A DNA stretch of 39,914 nt from an uncultured Sphingomonadales bacterium (GTDB taxonomy: Bacteria; Pseudomonadota; Alphaproteobacteria; Sphingomonadales; Sphingomonadaceae): positions 1-39,914 of the forward strand of contig CAIMDB010000026.1 of the NCBI GenBank assembly GCA_903839675.1. Direction: 5' to 3'. The position numbers and the translations under genes were made by a program. This document shows, piece by piece, positions 6,723 to 18,689 of the stretch. The notes below the pieces were generated by a model. It saw only the letters and a program-made list of their open reading frames with translations. It was not told where the DNA came from and did not search any database. The first letter of the stretch is position 1, and each line of letters opens with the position of its first letter.

Positions 6723-8147
6723 TCAAGCCTTCTGCGATCCCATCGCGCGTTCCATCGCCGCATCCCGACCGCTCGCAATGTCCCGCGCGGTCACAGGCGC
6801 CAGCACATCCGGCGTGATGCCCGCATCTGGCATTGCTTTGTCCGGGAAATAGCCGATCAGTGGTATATCCGCCTCCAGCCCTGACTCGGGCAGGCGAAGG
6901 AAGAAGAAGGCGCCGCCGTTGATGCCGCGCTGATTGCCGCCGGTGGGTTCGCCGACGAGGGTGCCAAGCTTGTTCGCCTTGATCAGGCTCGCGAACTGGA
7001 ATGTCGCAGAGCTGTTTTCGGGGCCAATCAGCACGAAGACGCGACCCCTAAAGCGCGGCCCCTTTGGCGTGATGCTGGCGGGGCCATCGCCGTCGCCCTT
7101 CAGGTTGAAGAAGCGCGCATCATAGGGCGTGGCGTCGGTACCCCAATCCTTGAAGGAGGGATCCCATGTGTCGCAATAGGGCAGGAGGTCATCGGGCACG
7201 CGGCGATAGCGGACGCGCCGCGCAAAGCCGCCGAGGACGAGCGGCGTGTCGATCAGCCGGGCGATGATCTCCTGCCCGCAATCCAGCCCGCCTTCGTTGC
7301 GGCGTAGGTCGATGATCAGCCGGTCTGTGCCGCGCCGGTCCATCTCAGCAAAACTCTGGTCGAGCCAGCCCTTCCAGTCCCATGTGCTGTTGTAGAGCGC
7401 CCAGCCGTCCATCGTGAGCGCGGACGTCTTGCCGTCGTGAACGATGGTCCATTGCGGGGCGTTCTTGTCGGTCGGCTTGGCGGTAGCGCGCGCCGCCTGC
7501 CGCGTCTTCAGATCAATGGCGGCCAGCGTGGCGCGGATCGGCTGTCCGCCGGGGGCGCGTGCCTCAATCCGGAAGCTGTCCGATGTGGGAAAGAGCAGCG
7601 GATAGTAGATGTCGAACATCTCATAGTCATCGACACCGGTGACGCTGAGCAACTGGCGGCGCTTGGCATTATTGGAGCCGTCGGCGCGGGCGAGCGGCAG
7701 CAGGGCGTTGAGGATCATCGCGGTCGGGCGTCCGTCGATGGAGCGAACCACGGTGCCGCGGGGCAAGTCTCCGTCGGTGACGACCATTTCGCTGCCGATC
7801 CAGCGAAACCGGAAGGGGAGGCGGTTGCGACCGCTGAACAGCGCGCCTGCCACCTTGTCGCTCTGGTTATAGAAATTGGCGTAGCTGTGTCCGCATTTGA
7901 TGCCGGCGAGCAGTCGGGTCAGCGCCAGATACTTCGGGGCCAGCGCGTTGGAGCTGCCCCATTCATAGGCGAAGCGACCAAACCGCGCCTCCATCTGCCG
8001 GGTTGTGTTGTACCGCAGCAGGCCGGGATGGAGCAGTGTGTAGGCGCGGCGGACGATGTCCACATCATTGGGCGTCGCGCCGCGCAAAGCGGGGGCAGCA
8101 AAGGCCGCCATCCCGCCTGCGAGCACCGCCCGCCGCGTGAAGATCAC
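6723..8147 (-). CDS. S41 family peptidase (C-terminal processing protease-like)
   Basis: A 474-residue exported peptidase. The N-terminus FTRRAVLAGG followed by a hydrophobic stretch is a Tat-type signal, with likely cleavage near the AAPALRGA segment. The C-terminal half is the tail-specific protease domain: a beta strand DRLIIDLRRNEGG (about 275-290), the candidate nucleophile Ser in GPENSSATFQFA (about 380), and KLGTLVGEPTGGNQRG, the usual downstream S41 segment. No PDZ domain is obvious. Members of this Sphingomonas/Caulobacter-type subgroup are poorly characterised. It starts within the stop of the upstream methyltransferase gene (4-base ATGA overlap), so translation is probably coupled. 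Confidence 0.85.
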   Translation of the reverse strand: MIFTRRAVLAGGMAAFAAPALRGATPNDVDIVRRAYTLLHPGLLRYNTTRQMEARFGRFAYEWGSSNALAPKYLALTRLLAGIKCGHSYANFYNQSDKVAGALFSGRNRLPFRFRWIGSEMVVTDGDLPRGTVVRSIDGRPTAMILNALLPLARADGSNNAKRRQLLSVTGVDDYEMFDIYYPLLFPTSDSFRIEARAPGGQPIRATLAAIDLKTRQAARATAKPTDKNAPQWTIVHDGKTSALTMDGWALYNSTWDWKGWLDQSFAEMDRRGTDRLIIDLRRNEGGLDCGQEIIARLIDTPLVLGGFARRVRYRRVPDDLLPYCDTWDPSFKDWGTDATPYDARFFNLKGDGDGPASITPKGPRFRGRVFVLIGPENSSATFQFASLIKANKLGTLVGEPTGGNQRGINGGAFFFLRLPESGLEADIPLIGYFPDKAMPDAGITPDVLAPVTARDIASGRDAAMERAMGSQKA

Positions 8148-8971
8148 CGGGCGGGCTTCACGAACTTCAGCGTCATCCGGTCAGATTCACCGATAGCGAG
8201 ATATTTGGCCCGGTCTGTGTCACCCTCGGCAAGGCGCGGGGGCAGGGTCCAGACGCCCTTGGGATAATCCTTGGTGTCCTTCGGGTTGGCATTGATCTCT
8301 GATGACCCGGCGAACTTGAAGCCAGCCTCTTCTGCCAGACGGCGGACGGTCGAGACTTTGAGATAGCCGCTCTGGCGCTCGCGTTCGTCGCTGGCGCCTT
8401 CGGGCAGGCGGTGGTCTTCAATGCCAAGCACGCCGCCGGGCTTCAGCATGGCATAGAGTTCCTTGAACGCCTCCACGCTGTAATCGGCATTGTCGGATTT
8501 GTAGCTGCCCATGCGCCAGTTATGGACGTTGCGGAAGGTGACGACCGCATCTGCGGTGCCGGGGGCGACACCGGTGCCGCCGAGCAGCGTGGGGAAGTTC
8601 ACCTTTTCAACCTTGCCATAGACATCAGGGTTGCTGGCGAGGAATTTGGTAATGCCTTCGGTCGCACGGCCTTCAGGGGCAGCGACGATCAGACGGCCCT
8701 TGTCCTTGGTGAAGGGGGCGAGGATTTCGGTATACCAGCCGCCGCCCGGCCAGATTTCAACGATGGTCTGGTTTGGCTTCAGCCCGAAAAAGGCGATTGT
8801 TTCCGCCGGGTGGCGATATTTGTCGCGCAGCTTGTTGGCTTCGGAGCGGTTGGGTGCTGCGACGGCCGCCTGAACGTCCTTAGCCGGTTTGGCGGGGGCG
8901 GCAATTATCGGGCTGGCGAGAACGGCAATCGCTGCTACGGCGGCAACAGGAAACAGGGCTTTGTCGCGCAT
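8144..8971 (-). CDS. Exported methyltransferase-like protein
   Basis: A 275-residue protein with an N-terminal signal peptide of about 25 residues (ALFPVAAVAAIAVLASPIIA) followed by a class I methyltransferase-like domain of the COG4798 type. The SAM-site-like strand and loop read TIVEIWPGGGWYTEIL (about residues 70-85). Later motifs are VTFRNVHNW and LKPGGVLGIEDHR, typical of strands 4 and 5 in these folds. An exported methyltransferase is odd, because SAM is cytoplasmic. Either the signal stays as an anchor or the fold has another role. ATG 8971 is preferred over an upstream start because AGAGGA lies six bases before it. The S41 gene overlaps its stop codon. Confidence 0.82.
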   Translation of the reverse strand: MRDKALFPVAAVAAIAVLASPIIAAPAKPAKDVQAAVAAPNRSEANKLRDKYRHPAETIAFFGLKPNQTIVEIWPGGGWYTEILAPFTKDKGRLIVAAPEGRATEGITKFLASNPDVYGKVEKVNFPTLLGGTGVAPGTADAVVTFRNVHNWRMGSYKSDNADYSVEAFKELYAMLKPGGVLGIEDHRLPEGASDERERQSGYLKVSTVRRLAEEAGFKFAGSSEINANPKDTKDYPKGVWTLPPRLAEGDTDRAKYLAIGESDRMTLKFVKPAR

Positions 8972-9028
8972 GGGGAATCCTCTCATGGGTTGTAAAGCCA
9001 TGATGGGAATGGAATCGGACCATTGCAA

Positions 9029-9211
9029 GTGACGCTTTGGACAGGGTGCGCAATGACGCTGGGATTGGCAGCACTTTCCGCTTGGGCAGACCGCAGGCGC
9101 GCCAACCGCAAAAACCTTGATGCGGTCGGGTTCATGCCCTGGCCGCTCATCATGATCTTGGCGATGATTGCGTCCGCAGTGTTCGCCGCCGTCGCACTTA
9201 ATGTGCGCTAA
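9029..9211 (+). CDS. Small two-helix membrane protein
   Basis: About 60 residues, with two hydrophobic segments (TLGLAALSAWA and WPLIMILAMIASAVFAAVAL) separated by a basic loop RRRANRKNLD. It would sit in the inner membrane as a hairpin. The start is uncertain: GTG 9029, TTG 9023 and ATG 9053 are all in frame, and AGGGTG before 9053 would suit the shortest form of 52 residues. Divergent from the methyltransferase gene. I know no function for it. Intact reading frame and coherent topology support a real gene. Confidence 0.6.
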   Translation: MTLWTGCAMTLGLAALSAWADRRRANRKNLDAVGFMPWPLIMILAMIASAVFAAVALNVR

Positions 9212-9214
9212 TCG

Positions 9215-10750
9215 TTAGAGACAGGCTTCGAGGTACGCCTGATCGAAGCCGAACTGTCTGGCCTTGTCGAGCGTGTAGGGGCGCAGACCCTGCGACCGAT
9301 ATTCGCCGATGATTTTGCCGTCGGCGCTTTCATCCAGAAATTCAAACTTGAAGAGTTCCTGCGTGATGATGACAGGCCCTTCCATCCCGATCACTTCCGT
9401 GATGTTGGTGACCCGGCGGGACCCATCGCGCAGGCGCTTCACCTGAACGACGAGATCGACCGAGTCGGCGATTTGGCGGCTGATCGCTTCCTTGGGCATC
9501 TTGATATCGCCCATCATCACCATGTTTTCCATACGGCCCAGGCATTCACGCGGGGAGTTGGAGTGAAGCGTACACATCGAGCCGTCATGGCCCGTGTTCA
9601 TCGCGGCGAGCAGATCGAAACATTCCGAACCACGAATTTCGCCCAAGATCACGCGGTCCGGCCGCATACGCAGTGAGTTTTTGACGAGATCGCGGATCGT
9701 GATTTCGCCCTGTCCCTCAAGGTTGGCCGGGCGTGTTTCAAGCGGCAGCCAGTGCGGCTGTTGCAGGCGAAGTTCGGCGGCGTCTTCGATCGTCAGAACG
9801 CGTTCACCCGGATCGATCATCTTCGAAAGGGCGTTGAGCATCGTCGTCTTACCCGAACCGGTACCGCCGGAGATGACGATGTTGAACCGGCAGGCCCCTG
9901 CGATTTTCAGCGCGGTTGCCATCTTTTCAGACATGGAGCCGCCTTTGGCCATCATATCGAGCGTGATCGGCTTGGCGGAGAATTTACGAATGGAGATCGC
10001 TGTGCCGCGCAGGGAGAGCGGGGGCACGATGACGTTCACGCGGCTGCCATCCTTCAAACGGGCGTCGGCGAGCGGCGAGGTTTGATCGACACGACGGCCG
10101 ACCGAGTTGCAGATGCGTTGGGCAATCTGGAAAAGATGGGCTTCATCGCGGAATTGAATCGGCGCGATCTGCAGCTTGCCCTTTTTTTCGATATAGGTCT
10201 GAAGTGGGCCATTGACCATGATGTCGCTGACTTCCGGGTCGGCCAGCAGCTCTTCAAGCGGCCCAAGGCCGAGTAGTTCGTCGACCAGAACCTTTTCGAG
10301 CGCAAACTGTTCGCGACGGTTGAGCGTCAACTTCAGTTCGGCGAGCACTTCGCCGATGATCGGGCGGAATTCTTCGGCCAACTCATCTTTCGTCAGCGAG
10401 GCAGCGGCTTCCGGATCGATTCGTTCGAGCAGACGCGGCAGCACCTGTTCCTTGATGCGGTGGACCGACGCTTCAAAGCCTTCGACCTTGGAGCTGGAAT
10501 CATGGACAGCGGCCTCACGCTCGGCAAGACGCGCCATGGCGTCCATCAATGGCGGTACAGACGGCACAGCGGCGCCCGGCAGGGGGGCCGCCTCAACAGG
10601 TGGGAACTGCGCCCCGCCTGAGGTTTCGGAAGCCGTGGCCGGCAAAGCAGGTGCGGCAGGCGAAGGCCCGCTCATCGGTTTGGCAACGCCAAAGGCAGGG
10701 CGATTCACGCCAAAGCCCCCAGGTCCGCCCCTTTTTCCGAATGCGCTCAT
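9215..10750 (-). CDS. cpaF: CpaF/TadA family type II/IV secretion ATPase
   Basis: A 511-residue hexameric ATPase of the Tad (Flp pilus) class. After a Gly/Pro/Ala-rich N-terminal stretch, an all-alpha N-domain and the GSPII_E core follow. Walker A is GGTGSGKTT at about residues 294-302. The Asp box (RVLTIEDAAELRL), Walker B-like DRVILGEIRG and the His box (MNTGHDGSMCTLHSNSP) are all present, so the motor looks functional. It powers pilus assembly at the cytoplasmic membrane in known systems. No cpaB, cpaC, cpaE or tadB/C gene is within the window, so the gene is isolated here. ATG 10750 gives the family-like start (SAFGKRGGPGG); a GTG at 10774 is less likely. Confidence 0.92.
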   Translation of the reverse strand: MSAFGKRGGPGGFGVNRPAFGVAKPMSGPSPAAPALPATASETSGGAQFPPVEAAPLPGAAVPSVPPLMDAMARLAEREAAVHDSSSKVEGFEASVHRIKEQVLPRLLERIDPEAAASLTKDELAEEFRPIIGEVLAELKLTLNRREQFALEKVLVDELLGLGPLEELLADPEVSDIMVNGPLQTYIEKKGKLQIAPIQFRDEAHLFQIAQRICNSVGRRVDQTSPLADARLKDGSRVNVIVPPLSLRGTAISIRKFSAKPITLDMMAKGGSMSEKMATALKIAGACRFNIVISGGTGSGKTTMLNALSKMIDPGERVLTIEDAAELRLQQPHWLPLETRPANLEGQGEITIRDLVKNSLRMRPDRVILGEIRGSECFDLLAAMNTGHDGSMCTLHSNSPRECLGRMENMVMMGDIKMPKEAISRQIADSVDLVVQVKRLRDGSRRVTNITEVIGMEGPVIITQELFKFEFLDESADGKIIGEYRSQGLRPYTLDKARQFGFDQAYLEACL

Positions 10751-10770
10751 GCTCCACCCATATCCATGTG

Positions 10771-10788
10771 GCACGGTTAAATCCGTGC
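10771..10788. promoter_or_regulatory. Perfect inverted repeat 20 bases before cpaF
   Basis: Arms GCACGG and CCGTGC surround TTAAAT. The site lies just upstream of the cpaF start, on the side facing the DMT transporter. It could be an operator or an mRNA hairpin near the start. Function is not shown. Confidence 0.35.
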
Positions 10789-10883
10789 AGTGAGAAAGGG
10801 TGAATAGGATGGAAACTTTGACAATCTCCTAACCGTAATGATTTGGGTTGCGAGCCATGGACTTTTGTTAGAAGCGCAGCACC

Positions 10884-11798
10884 ATGCCGCTGACCGGAAA
10901 GCACGACCATGTTCAGGCGAGCGCACAGGGCCTTTTGTTCGCTCTGGGTGGCTACATCCTGCTCTCGATGGGCGATGCCGTTGTAAAATCGATGGTTCCG
11001 CTTTGGCCTGCAACTGCGATTGCGGCGCTGCGCTATCTCCTAGGGGCAGGCGGGCTCGGCGTGATATTGTTTCTGAAGGAAGGCAAGGCTGGATTCCGCT
11101 TGGCCAACCCACTCCTCCACTGGGGGCGGGCCTTTGCCGTGTCCATGTCGGCCGTCTGCTTTTTCATCGGTGTCAAACTGATGCCATTGGGCGATGCAAC
11201 CGCCATCACGTTCATCGGGCCGATGTTAACGGCACTGCTATCTGCCCTGTTTTTGGGAGAAAAGACGACGCGGACCACGATGCTGGCATCGCTCGTCGCC
11301 TTTGCAGGTGTTCTCATCGTGCTGCGGCCGAATGTGGCGGAAGTCGGCTTGGCGGCGCTTTTCCCAATTGGGGCAGCGCTCGGCATGTCGGTGTTGATCC
11401 TGCTCAACCGCAAGGCAGCAGGCACTGCTTCGGTCCTCGCGCTTCAATTCAGCGTGGCAGCACTTGCAACGCCGATCTTGGTTGTGGCGGCAGTCATTGG
11501 TGACCACTCGGGCATTTCATCAATGGAAGTGCAGTGGCCGCATTGGTCGGTCATCTTGAGGTGTGCCGTCGTTGCTGTGTCGGCCAGTTGTGCCCATGCG
11601 TTGATCTTTATGGCAACCACGCGCGCTTCAGCGGCGACCATTGCGCCCATGACCTATGTTCAGTTGATCGTTGCGATGACGATAGGAGCGTTCGTTTTCG
11701 GTGATCTGCCTGATCTAACCTCGATCGTCGGCTCTGCGCTGATCGTCGGGGCAGGGCTTTACTTATGGCGCAGTGCGACGCCAAAGCGCTGCACGTAG
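10884..11798 (+). CDS. DMT superfamily transporter (EamA type)
   Basis: A 304-residue inner-membrane protein made of two EamA repeats with about ten hydrophobic helices. Typical features are GYILLSMGDAVVKSM in helix 1, ALRYLLGAGG in helix 2, GDATAITFIGPMLTALLSALFLGE closing repeat 1, and ATIAPMTYVQLIVAMTIGAFVFGD closing repeat 2. DMT exporters move amino acids, metabolites or drugs; substrate unknown. Transcribed away from cpaF and toward the atp operon, where a shared hairpin at 11803-11829 separates the two. Confidence 0.9.
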   Translation: MPLTGKHDHVQASAQGLLFALGGYILLSMGDAVVKSMVPLWPATAIAALRYLLGAGGLGVILFLKEGKAGFRLANPLLHWGRAFAVSMSAVCFFIGVKLMPLGDATAITFIGPMLTALLSALFLGEKTTRTTMLASLVAFAGVLIVLRPNVAEVGLAALFPIGAALGMSVLILLNRKAAGTASVLALQFSVAALATPILVVAAVIGDHSGISSMEVQWPHWSVILRCAVVAVSASCAHALIFMATTRASAATIAPMTYVQLIVAMTIGAFVFGDLPDLTSIVGSALIVGAGLYLWRSATPKRCT

Positions 11799-11802
11799 CA
11801 AA

Positions 11803-11829
11803 ACGCCCCGGCCTTTTGGGCCAGGGCGT
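11803..11829. terminator. Bidirectional hairpin terminator between DMT gene and atpC
   Basis: ACGCCCCGGCC and GGCCAGGGCGT form an 11-bp stem with one mismatch around a short T-rich loop. Read on the minus strand the stem is followed by TTTT, so it should end the atpHAGDC transcript. On the plus strand CTTTAAT follows, a weaker stop for the DMT gene. Confidence 0.75.
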
Positions 11830-11855
11830 CTTTAATCGCTAAATGTCCAGATGGA

Positions 11856-12113
11856 TCAGGCCGCGTGTTCGGCGAGGATCGTCAGACCCTTGTCGTTCAC
11901 TTCGGCAAAGCCGCCCGTGATCTTGATCCTCTCAGCAGCAGCACCAGCCGTTGCGTAGATTTCGACCTCTGCATCACTGCGGATGGTCGACATCACCGGC
12001 ATGTGGCCTTCAAGGACGCCGAAATCGCCCTCTGTCCCGGGAACGACGACCATATGGACGTCTTCCGAGCGGACGAGGCGTTCTGGTGTGACGAGTTCGA
12101 AGTGCAATGCCAT
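11856..12113 (-). CDS. atpC: ATP synthase F1 subunit epsilon, short form
   Basis: An 85-residue epsilon subunit in the central stalk of F1. Only the N-terminal beta-sandwich is present: [24 protein letters not shown] and KITGGFAEV. The usual bacterial protein is about 130-140 residues with a C-terminal helical hairpin that can inhibit ATP hydrolysis. Here the frame ends right after the sandwich (LTILAEHAA). The stop lies 27 bases before the operon terminator, so no lost tail is hidden downstream. Short epsilons are known in some sphingomonads, so this is probably natural. The gene is the last in atpHAGDC. Confidence 0.93.
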   Translation of the reverse strand: MALHFELVTPERLVRSEDVHMVVVPGTEGDFGVLEGHMPVMSTIRSDAEVEIYATAGAAAERIKITGGFAEVNDKGLTILAEHAA

Positions 12114-12129
12114 CGTTAGTGTCCTGATG

Positions 12130-12151
12130 CCCCTCCCGCGGACGGGAGGGG
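12130..12151. repeat. Palindrome in the atpD-atpC gap
   Basis: Arms CCCCTCCCG and CGGGAGGGG around CGGA. It is the same family as the hairpin at 368-389. It sits between the atpD stop and the atpC ribosome binding region and may tune mRNA decay. Confidence 0.65.
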
Positions 12152-12158
12152 AGTAATC

Positions 12159-13811
<1,653 letters not shown>

Positions 13812-14693
13812 TTAGAGCGCTTCGGCGCCCGAGATGATTTCGACGAGTTCGGTGGTGATCGCGGCCTGACGGGTCCGATTATACTGGATCGTCAGCTTGT
13901 TGATCATGTCACCGGCGTTGCGGGTGGCGTTGTCCATCGCGGTCATCTTGGACCCCTGTTCCGATGCCGCGTTTTCACGCTGGGCACGAAGCAGCTGGAC
14001 CGAGACGTTGCGCGGCAGCAGGTCGGCGAGGATTTCCTCCTCGTCGGGTTCATATTCCACTGAAGCACCTGCCGTTGCAGCGGCTGCACCGGTTTCGGCG
14101 ACAGCAACTGGCATCAGCTGGATTTCGGTGGGCTCCTGCGTGAGGACGCTCACGAACTTGGAGAAGAACAGGTGGGCGACATCGAACTCGCCTGCATCAA
14201 AGCGCGCGGTGAGGTCTGCGGCCCAACCCTGGACTTCTTCAAAGCCAAGCTTGCCGAGGTCACCCGGCTCAATGCCGTGCACGACGTCGCTGCGGTAGGT
14301 CCGCGAGATTTGGTCGCGGCCCTTCTTACCGATCGTGTAGAACTTGACTGTCTTACCGGCAGCACGAAGCTCTTCGGCGCGGCGGCGTGCCAGACGGACG
14401 ATGTTGGTGTTGAACGCACCCGCCAAGCCCTTGTCTGACGTGGCAACGACGAACAGGTGCACGTCATCCTTGCCTGTACCTGCCAGAAGCTTTGGCGCCT
14501 GTGGGCCCTTTTCGACCTTGGACGCAATCGATGATACGACAGCTTCCAAACGTTCGGCATAGGGGCGCGCGGCTTCTGCTGCTTCCTGCGCACGGCGCAG
14601 TTTGGCAGCGGCGACCATCTTCATCGCCTTGGTGATCTTCTGGGTCGATTTGACCGAGTTGATCCGGATTTTGAGCGCCTTTAGGCTGGCCAT
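13812..14693 (-). CDS. atpG: ATP synthase F1 subunit gamma
   Basis: A 293-residue rotor subunit. The N-terminal helix [21 protein letters not shown] and the C-terminal helix [26 protein letters not shown] form the coiled-coil shaft that turns inside the alpha-beta hexamer. The central Rossmann-like region contains [13 protein letters not shown]. Length is normal. It lies 27 bases upstream of atpD and 89 bases downstream of atpA; that second gap is occupied by two palindromes, unusual for a tight operon. Confidence 0.96.
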   Translation of the reverse strand: MASLKALKIRINSVKSTQKITKAMKMVAAAKLRRAQEAAEAARPYAERLEAVVSSIASKVEKGPQAPKLLAGTGKDDVHLFVVATSDKGLAGAFNTNIVRLARRRAEELRAAGKTVKFYTIGKKGRDQISRTYRSDVVHGIEPGDLGKLGFEEVQGWAADLTARFDAGEFDVAHLFFSKFVSVLTQEPTEIQLMPVAVAETGAAAATAGASVEYEPDEEEILADLLPRNVSVQLLRAQRENAASEQGSKMTAMDNATRNAGDMINKLTIQYNRTRQAAITTELVEIISGAEAL

Positions 14694-14710
14694 CTTGTTT
14701 CCCTTAACGT

Positions 14711-14773
14711 GTCCCGACCAAGGTCGGGACCCAGTCCCTTTATTGAGGTCCGGGCTCCGGCTTGCGCCGGAGC
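14711..14773. repeat. Two palindromes in the atpA-atpG gap
   Basis: GTCCCGACC / GGTCGGGAC (14711-14730, AA loop) and GCTCCGGC / GCCGGAGC (14754-14773, TTGC loop) are both perfect. Elements of this look are dispersed in sphingomonad genomes. Inside the atp message they could act as stability hairpins or partial terminators that set alpha:gamma output; this is inference. Confidence 0.7.
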
Positions 14774-14782
14774 ACAGTCAGC

Positions 14783-16869
<2,087 letters not shown>

Positions 16870-17071
16870 GCGTGTAATTTCCCCAAAAGTCAGGATTGAG
16901 CCTGCTGACCCGCCAGCGACGATAAAAGTCGCCTTCAAAGTCGCGGCGCGGCTAGCAATGATTGGCGGCCAATGCAAGTCAGCTTGCCCTTAAAAGGGCG
17001 TATAGACACTGATTTGAAACGCAAACGGTGCGCTGGAATAAAATCTCAGGTGCACCGTTAGGGTCCTGCGC

Positions 17072-17099
17072 TTGCGCGATGTGCCCCGCCGCTTATGAT
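17072..17099 (+). promoter_or_regulatory. Candidate sigma-70-type promoter for dienelactone hydrolase gene
   Basis: TTGCGC (17072-17077), a 16-base spacer and TATGAT (17094-17099). Transcription would start near 17106, leaving a leader of about 18 bases with AAGGGAGAG as ribosome binding site. Confidence 0.45.
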
Positions 17100-17123
17100 T
17101 TTCCACAATCAAGGGAGAGATTT

Positions 17124-17801
17124 ATGGGTGAGACGATTCGTATGAAAATGTCGGACGGCGCAGAGATCGCTGTCTATCACTCCGAGGCGGAAGGCATGCG
17201 CCGAGGCGGCCTCGTCCTCATTCAAGAAATCTTTGGCGTGACCGATCACATCCGGGAACTCTGCGATGAATATGCCGCTGACGGATATGAAGTGCTGTCG
17301 CCGAGCTTGTACGATCGGGAGCATCCCGGATTTGAGGCTGGCTATTCCGGTCCGGACTTTGAACGCGCCATTGAACTCGCACGCAAGCTCCACCCGTTCG
17401 ATCTCAGCCTCGCCGATGCCCAGACCTGCATCGATGCGCTGAAGGACAAAGGCCCCGTCTTCATCACCGGCTATTGTTATGGTGGTTCAGTGGCTTGGCG
17501 CATGGCGCAGATCAGTCCCGATCTTGCAGCCTCGTCGGCTTATTATGGCAGCATGGTGCCAACCACGTTCGCCAATGAAGCACCACAATGCGCGACCATC
17601 GCGCATTTCGGACGCTTTGATGCGGGCATCCCGATGGAAGGCGTGGAGAAGCTCATCGAGATAGGCCATCCGACAGCGCAGGTGTTCGTCTATGAGGCCA
17701 ATCACGGCTTCAACTCGGACCGACGCAAGGACTATCACGAAGAGAGCGCCGATCTTGCGCGGGAACGGACGCTGGCCTTGTTCAAGGCGTGTGGGGGCTG
17801 A
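17124..17801 (+). CDS. Dienelactone hydrolase family protein
   Basis: A 225-residue cytoplasmic alpha/beta hydrolase. The catalytic triad can be read as Cys118 (GYCYGG), Asp166 (FGRFDAGIP) and His194 (EANHGF), the Cys-Asp-His set of dienelactone hydrolases. The N-terminal strand LVLIQEIFGV carries the conserved Glu that restrains the cysteine. In classical DLH this hydrolyses dienelactone in chlorocatechol breakdown. No other aromatic-degradation gene lies nearby, so the substrate is open. ATG 17124 has AAGGGAGAG upstream. A YCII-domain gene follows almost immediately. Confidence 0.92.
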   Translation: MGETIRMKMSDGAEIAVYHSEAEGMRRGGLVLIQEIFGVTDHIRELCDEYAADGYEVLSPSLYDREHPGFEAGYSGPDFERAIELARKLHPFDLSLADAQTCIDALKDKGPVFITGYCYGGSVAWRMAQISPDLAASSAYYGSMVPTTFANEAPQCATIAHFGRFDAGIPMEGVEKLIEIGHPTAQVFVYEANHGFNSDRRKDYHEESADLARERTLALFKACGG

Positions 17802-17802
17802 C

Positions 17803-18099
17803 TTGGCGGAGTTCCTTCTCCTGATGCACGGCGATGCGACCGCGCCCGAAAGCGATGAGGCGTGGGGTGCCTATTTCGGGCGCTTGCACGCCAGCGGCGC
17901 CTTCAAGGGCGGCAGTTCTATCGGGGCGGGAGACACGTTTCGAAAGCCAGCAACTCCAGCGCCGGTCTCCGGCCAGTTGACCGGATTTATCAAGGTCGAG
18001 GCGGCGGACTTTGCCGCCGCGCGGCTCTGGCTGGAGGGAAATCCTGTCTATGAGGCAGGCGGCACCGTTGAGGTTCGTGAGCTCCCGATGGATGCATAA
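17803..18099 (+). CDS. YCII domain-containing protein, likely TTG start
   Basis: A 98-residue protein of the YCII / DGPF group. AEFLLLMHGDA at the N-terminus is the typical first strand, followed by AWGAYFGRLHASGAFKGGSSI and a last strand GTVEVRELPMDA. The domain is a ferredoxin-like alpha+beta fold with unsettled biochemical role. The start is TTG 17803, one base past the hydrolase stop, with GGGGG ahead of it. GTG 17791 is the alternative and would overlap the hydrolase gene. Likely co-transcribed with the hydrolase. Confidence 0.75.
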   Translation: MAEFLLLMHGDATAPESDEAWGAYFGRLHASGAFKGGSSIGAGDTFRKPATPAPVSGQLTGFIKVEAADFAAARLWLEGNPVYEAGGTVEVRELPMDA

Positions 18100-18148
18100 G
18101 CGCGTCACTTCATCTGGAGGGCTAAAGATTTTCTGGGAGGTCGGTTTT

Positions 18149-18158
18149 GAGCGCAAGA
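18149..18158 (+). promoter_or_regulatory. Possible Ada-binding box upstream of DUF1203-ada
   Basis: GAGCGCAAGA resembles the AAAGCGCAAGA element of the E. coli ada promoter (GCAA B-box with the preceding AGC). The AAT A-box is not conserved. It lies about 63 bases before the DUF1203 start, in the only sizeable gap ahead of ada. Suggestive only. Confidence 0.3.
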
Positions 18159-18220
18159 AGCGGGACGCGCAACTCGCGGTCTCGGCATAATTAAAATGGG
18201 TCAACAAGGAGACCCGATCA

Positions 18221-18688
18221 ATGACGTATAAAATAGAAGGCCTTAACCCTGAAAACTTTGCCGGTTTGTTTGCCATGGATGCCGCTGGTCTCGAAAGTGT
18301 TAATGCGCGTCGGGTCACAGCGGGTGCAGACATGGGCTGGCCATGTCGCGTTTCTCTGCTCGATGCGAAAGTCGGCGAAAGTCTGATCCTGCTCCATCAT
18401 TTGAGCCATGATGTCGCGACGCCGTATCGGTCTGCCTATGCAATATACGTGCGGGAAACGGCCGCAGCGGCCGCTACTTTCGTGGATGAGACGCCGCCGG
18501 TCTTTGAGGGGCGTCCCATGGCATTTCGGGCCTTCGACAGTGAGGGCATGCTTGTGAATGCAGCACTTGCCCTTCCTGGTCAGGCAGATATTCGGATCCG
18601 GGAATTGCTGGAGGACGATCGGATATCCTATATCCACGCGCACAATGCAGCGCATGGCTGCTTCTCCGCGCGGATCGACAGGAGCTGA
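18221..18688 (+). CDS. DUF1203 domain-containing protein
   Basis: A 155-residue protein matching DUF1203 by pattern: the central GADMGWPCRVSLLDAKVGE and LLHHLSHDVATPYRSAYAIYVRE, then the C-terminal YIHAHNAAHGCFSARI. No signal peptide or membrane segment. Function unknown. The Shine-Dalgarno AAGGAGA precedes ATG 18221. It ends one base before the ada start, so the two genes are surely co-transcribed. That linkage hints at a role in the alkylation or stress response; this is inference. Confidence 0.85.
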   Translation: MTYKIEGLNPENFAGLFAMDAAGLESVNARRVTAGADMGWPCRVSLLDAKVGESLILLHHLSHDVATPYRSAYAIYVRETAAAAATFVDETPPVFEGRPMAFRAFDSEGMLVNAALALPGQADIRIRELLEDDRISYIHAHNAAHGCFSARIDRS

Positions 18689-18689
18689 C

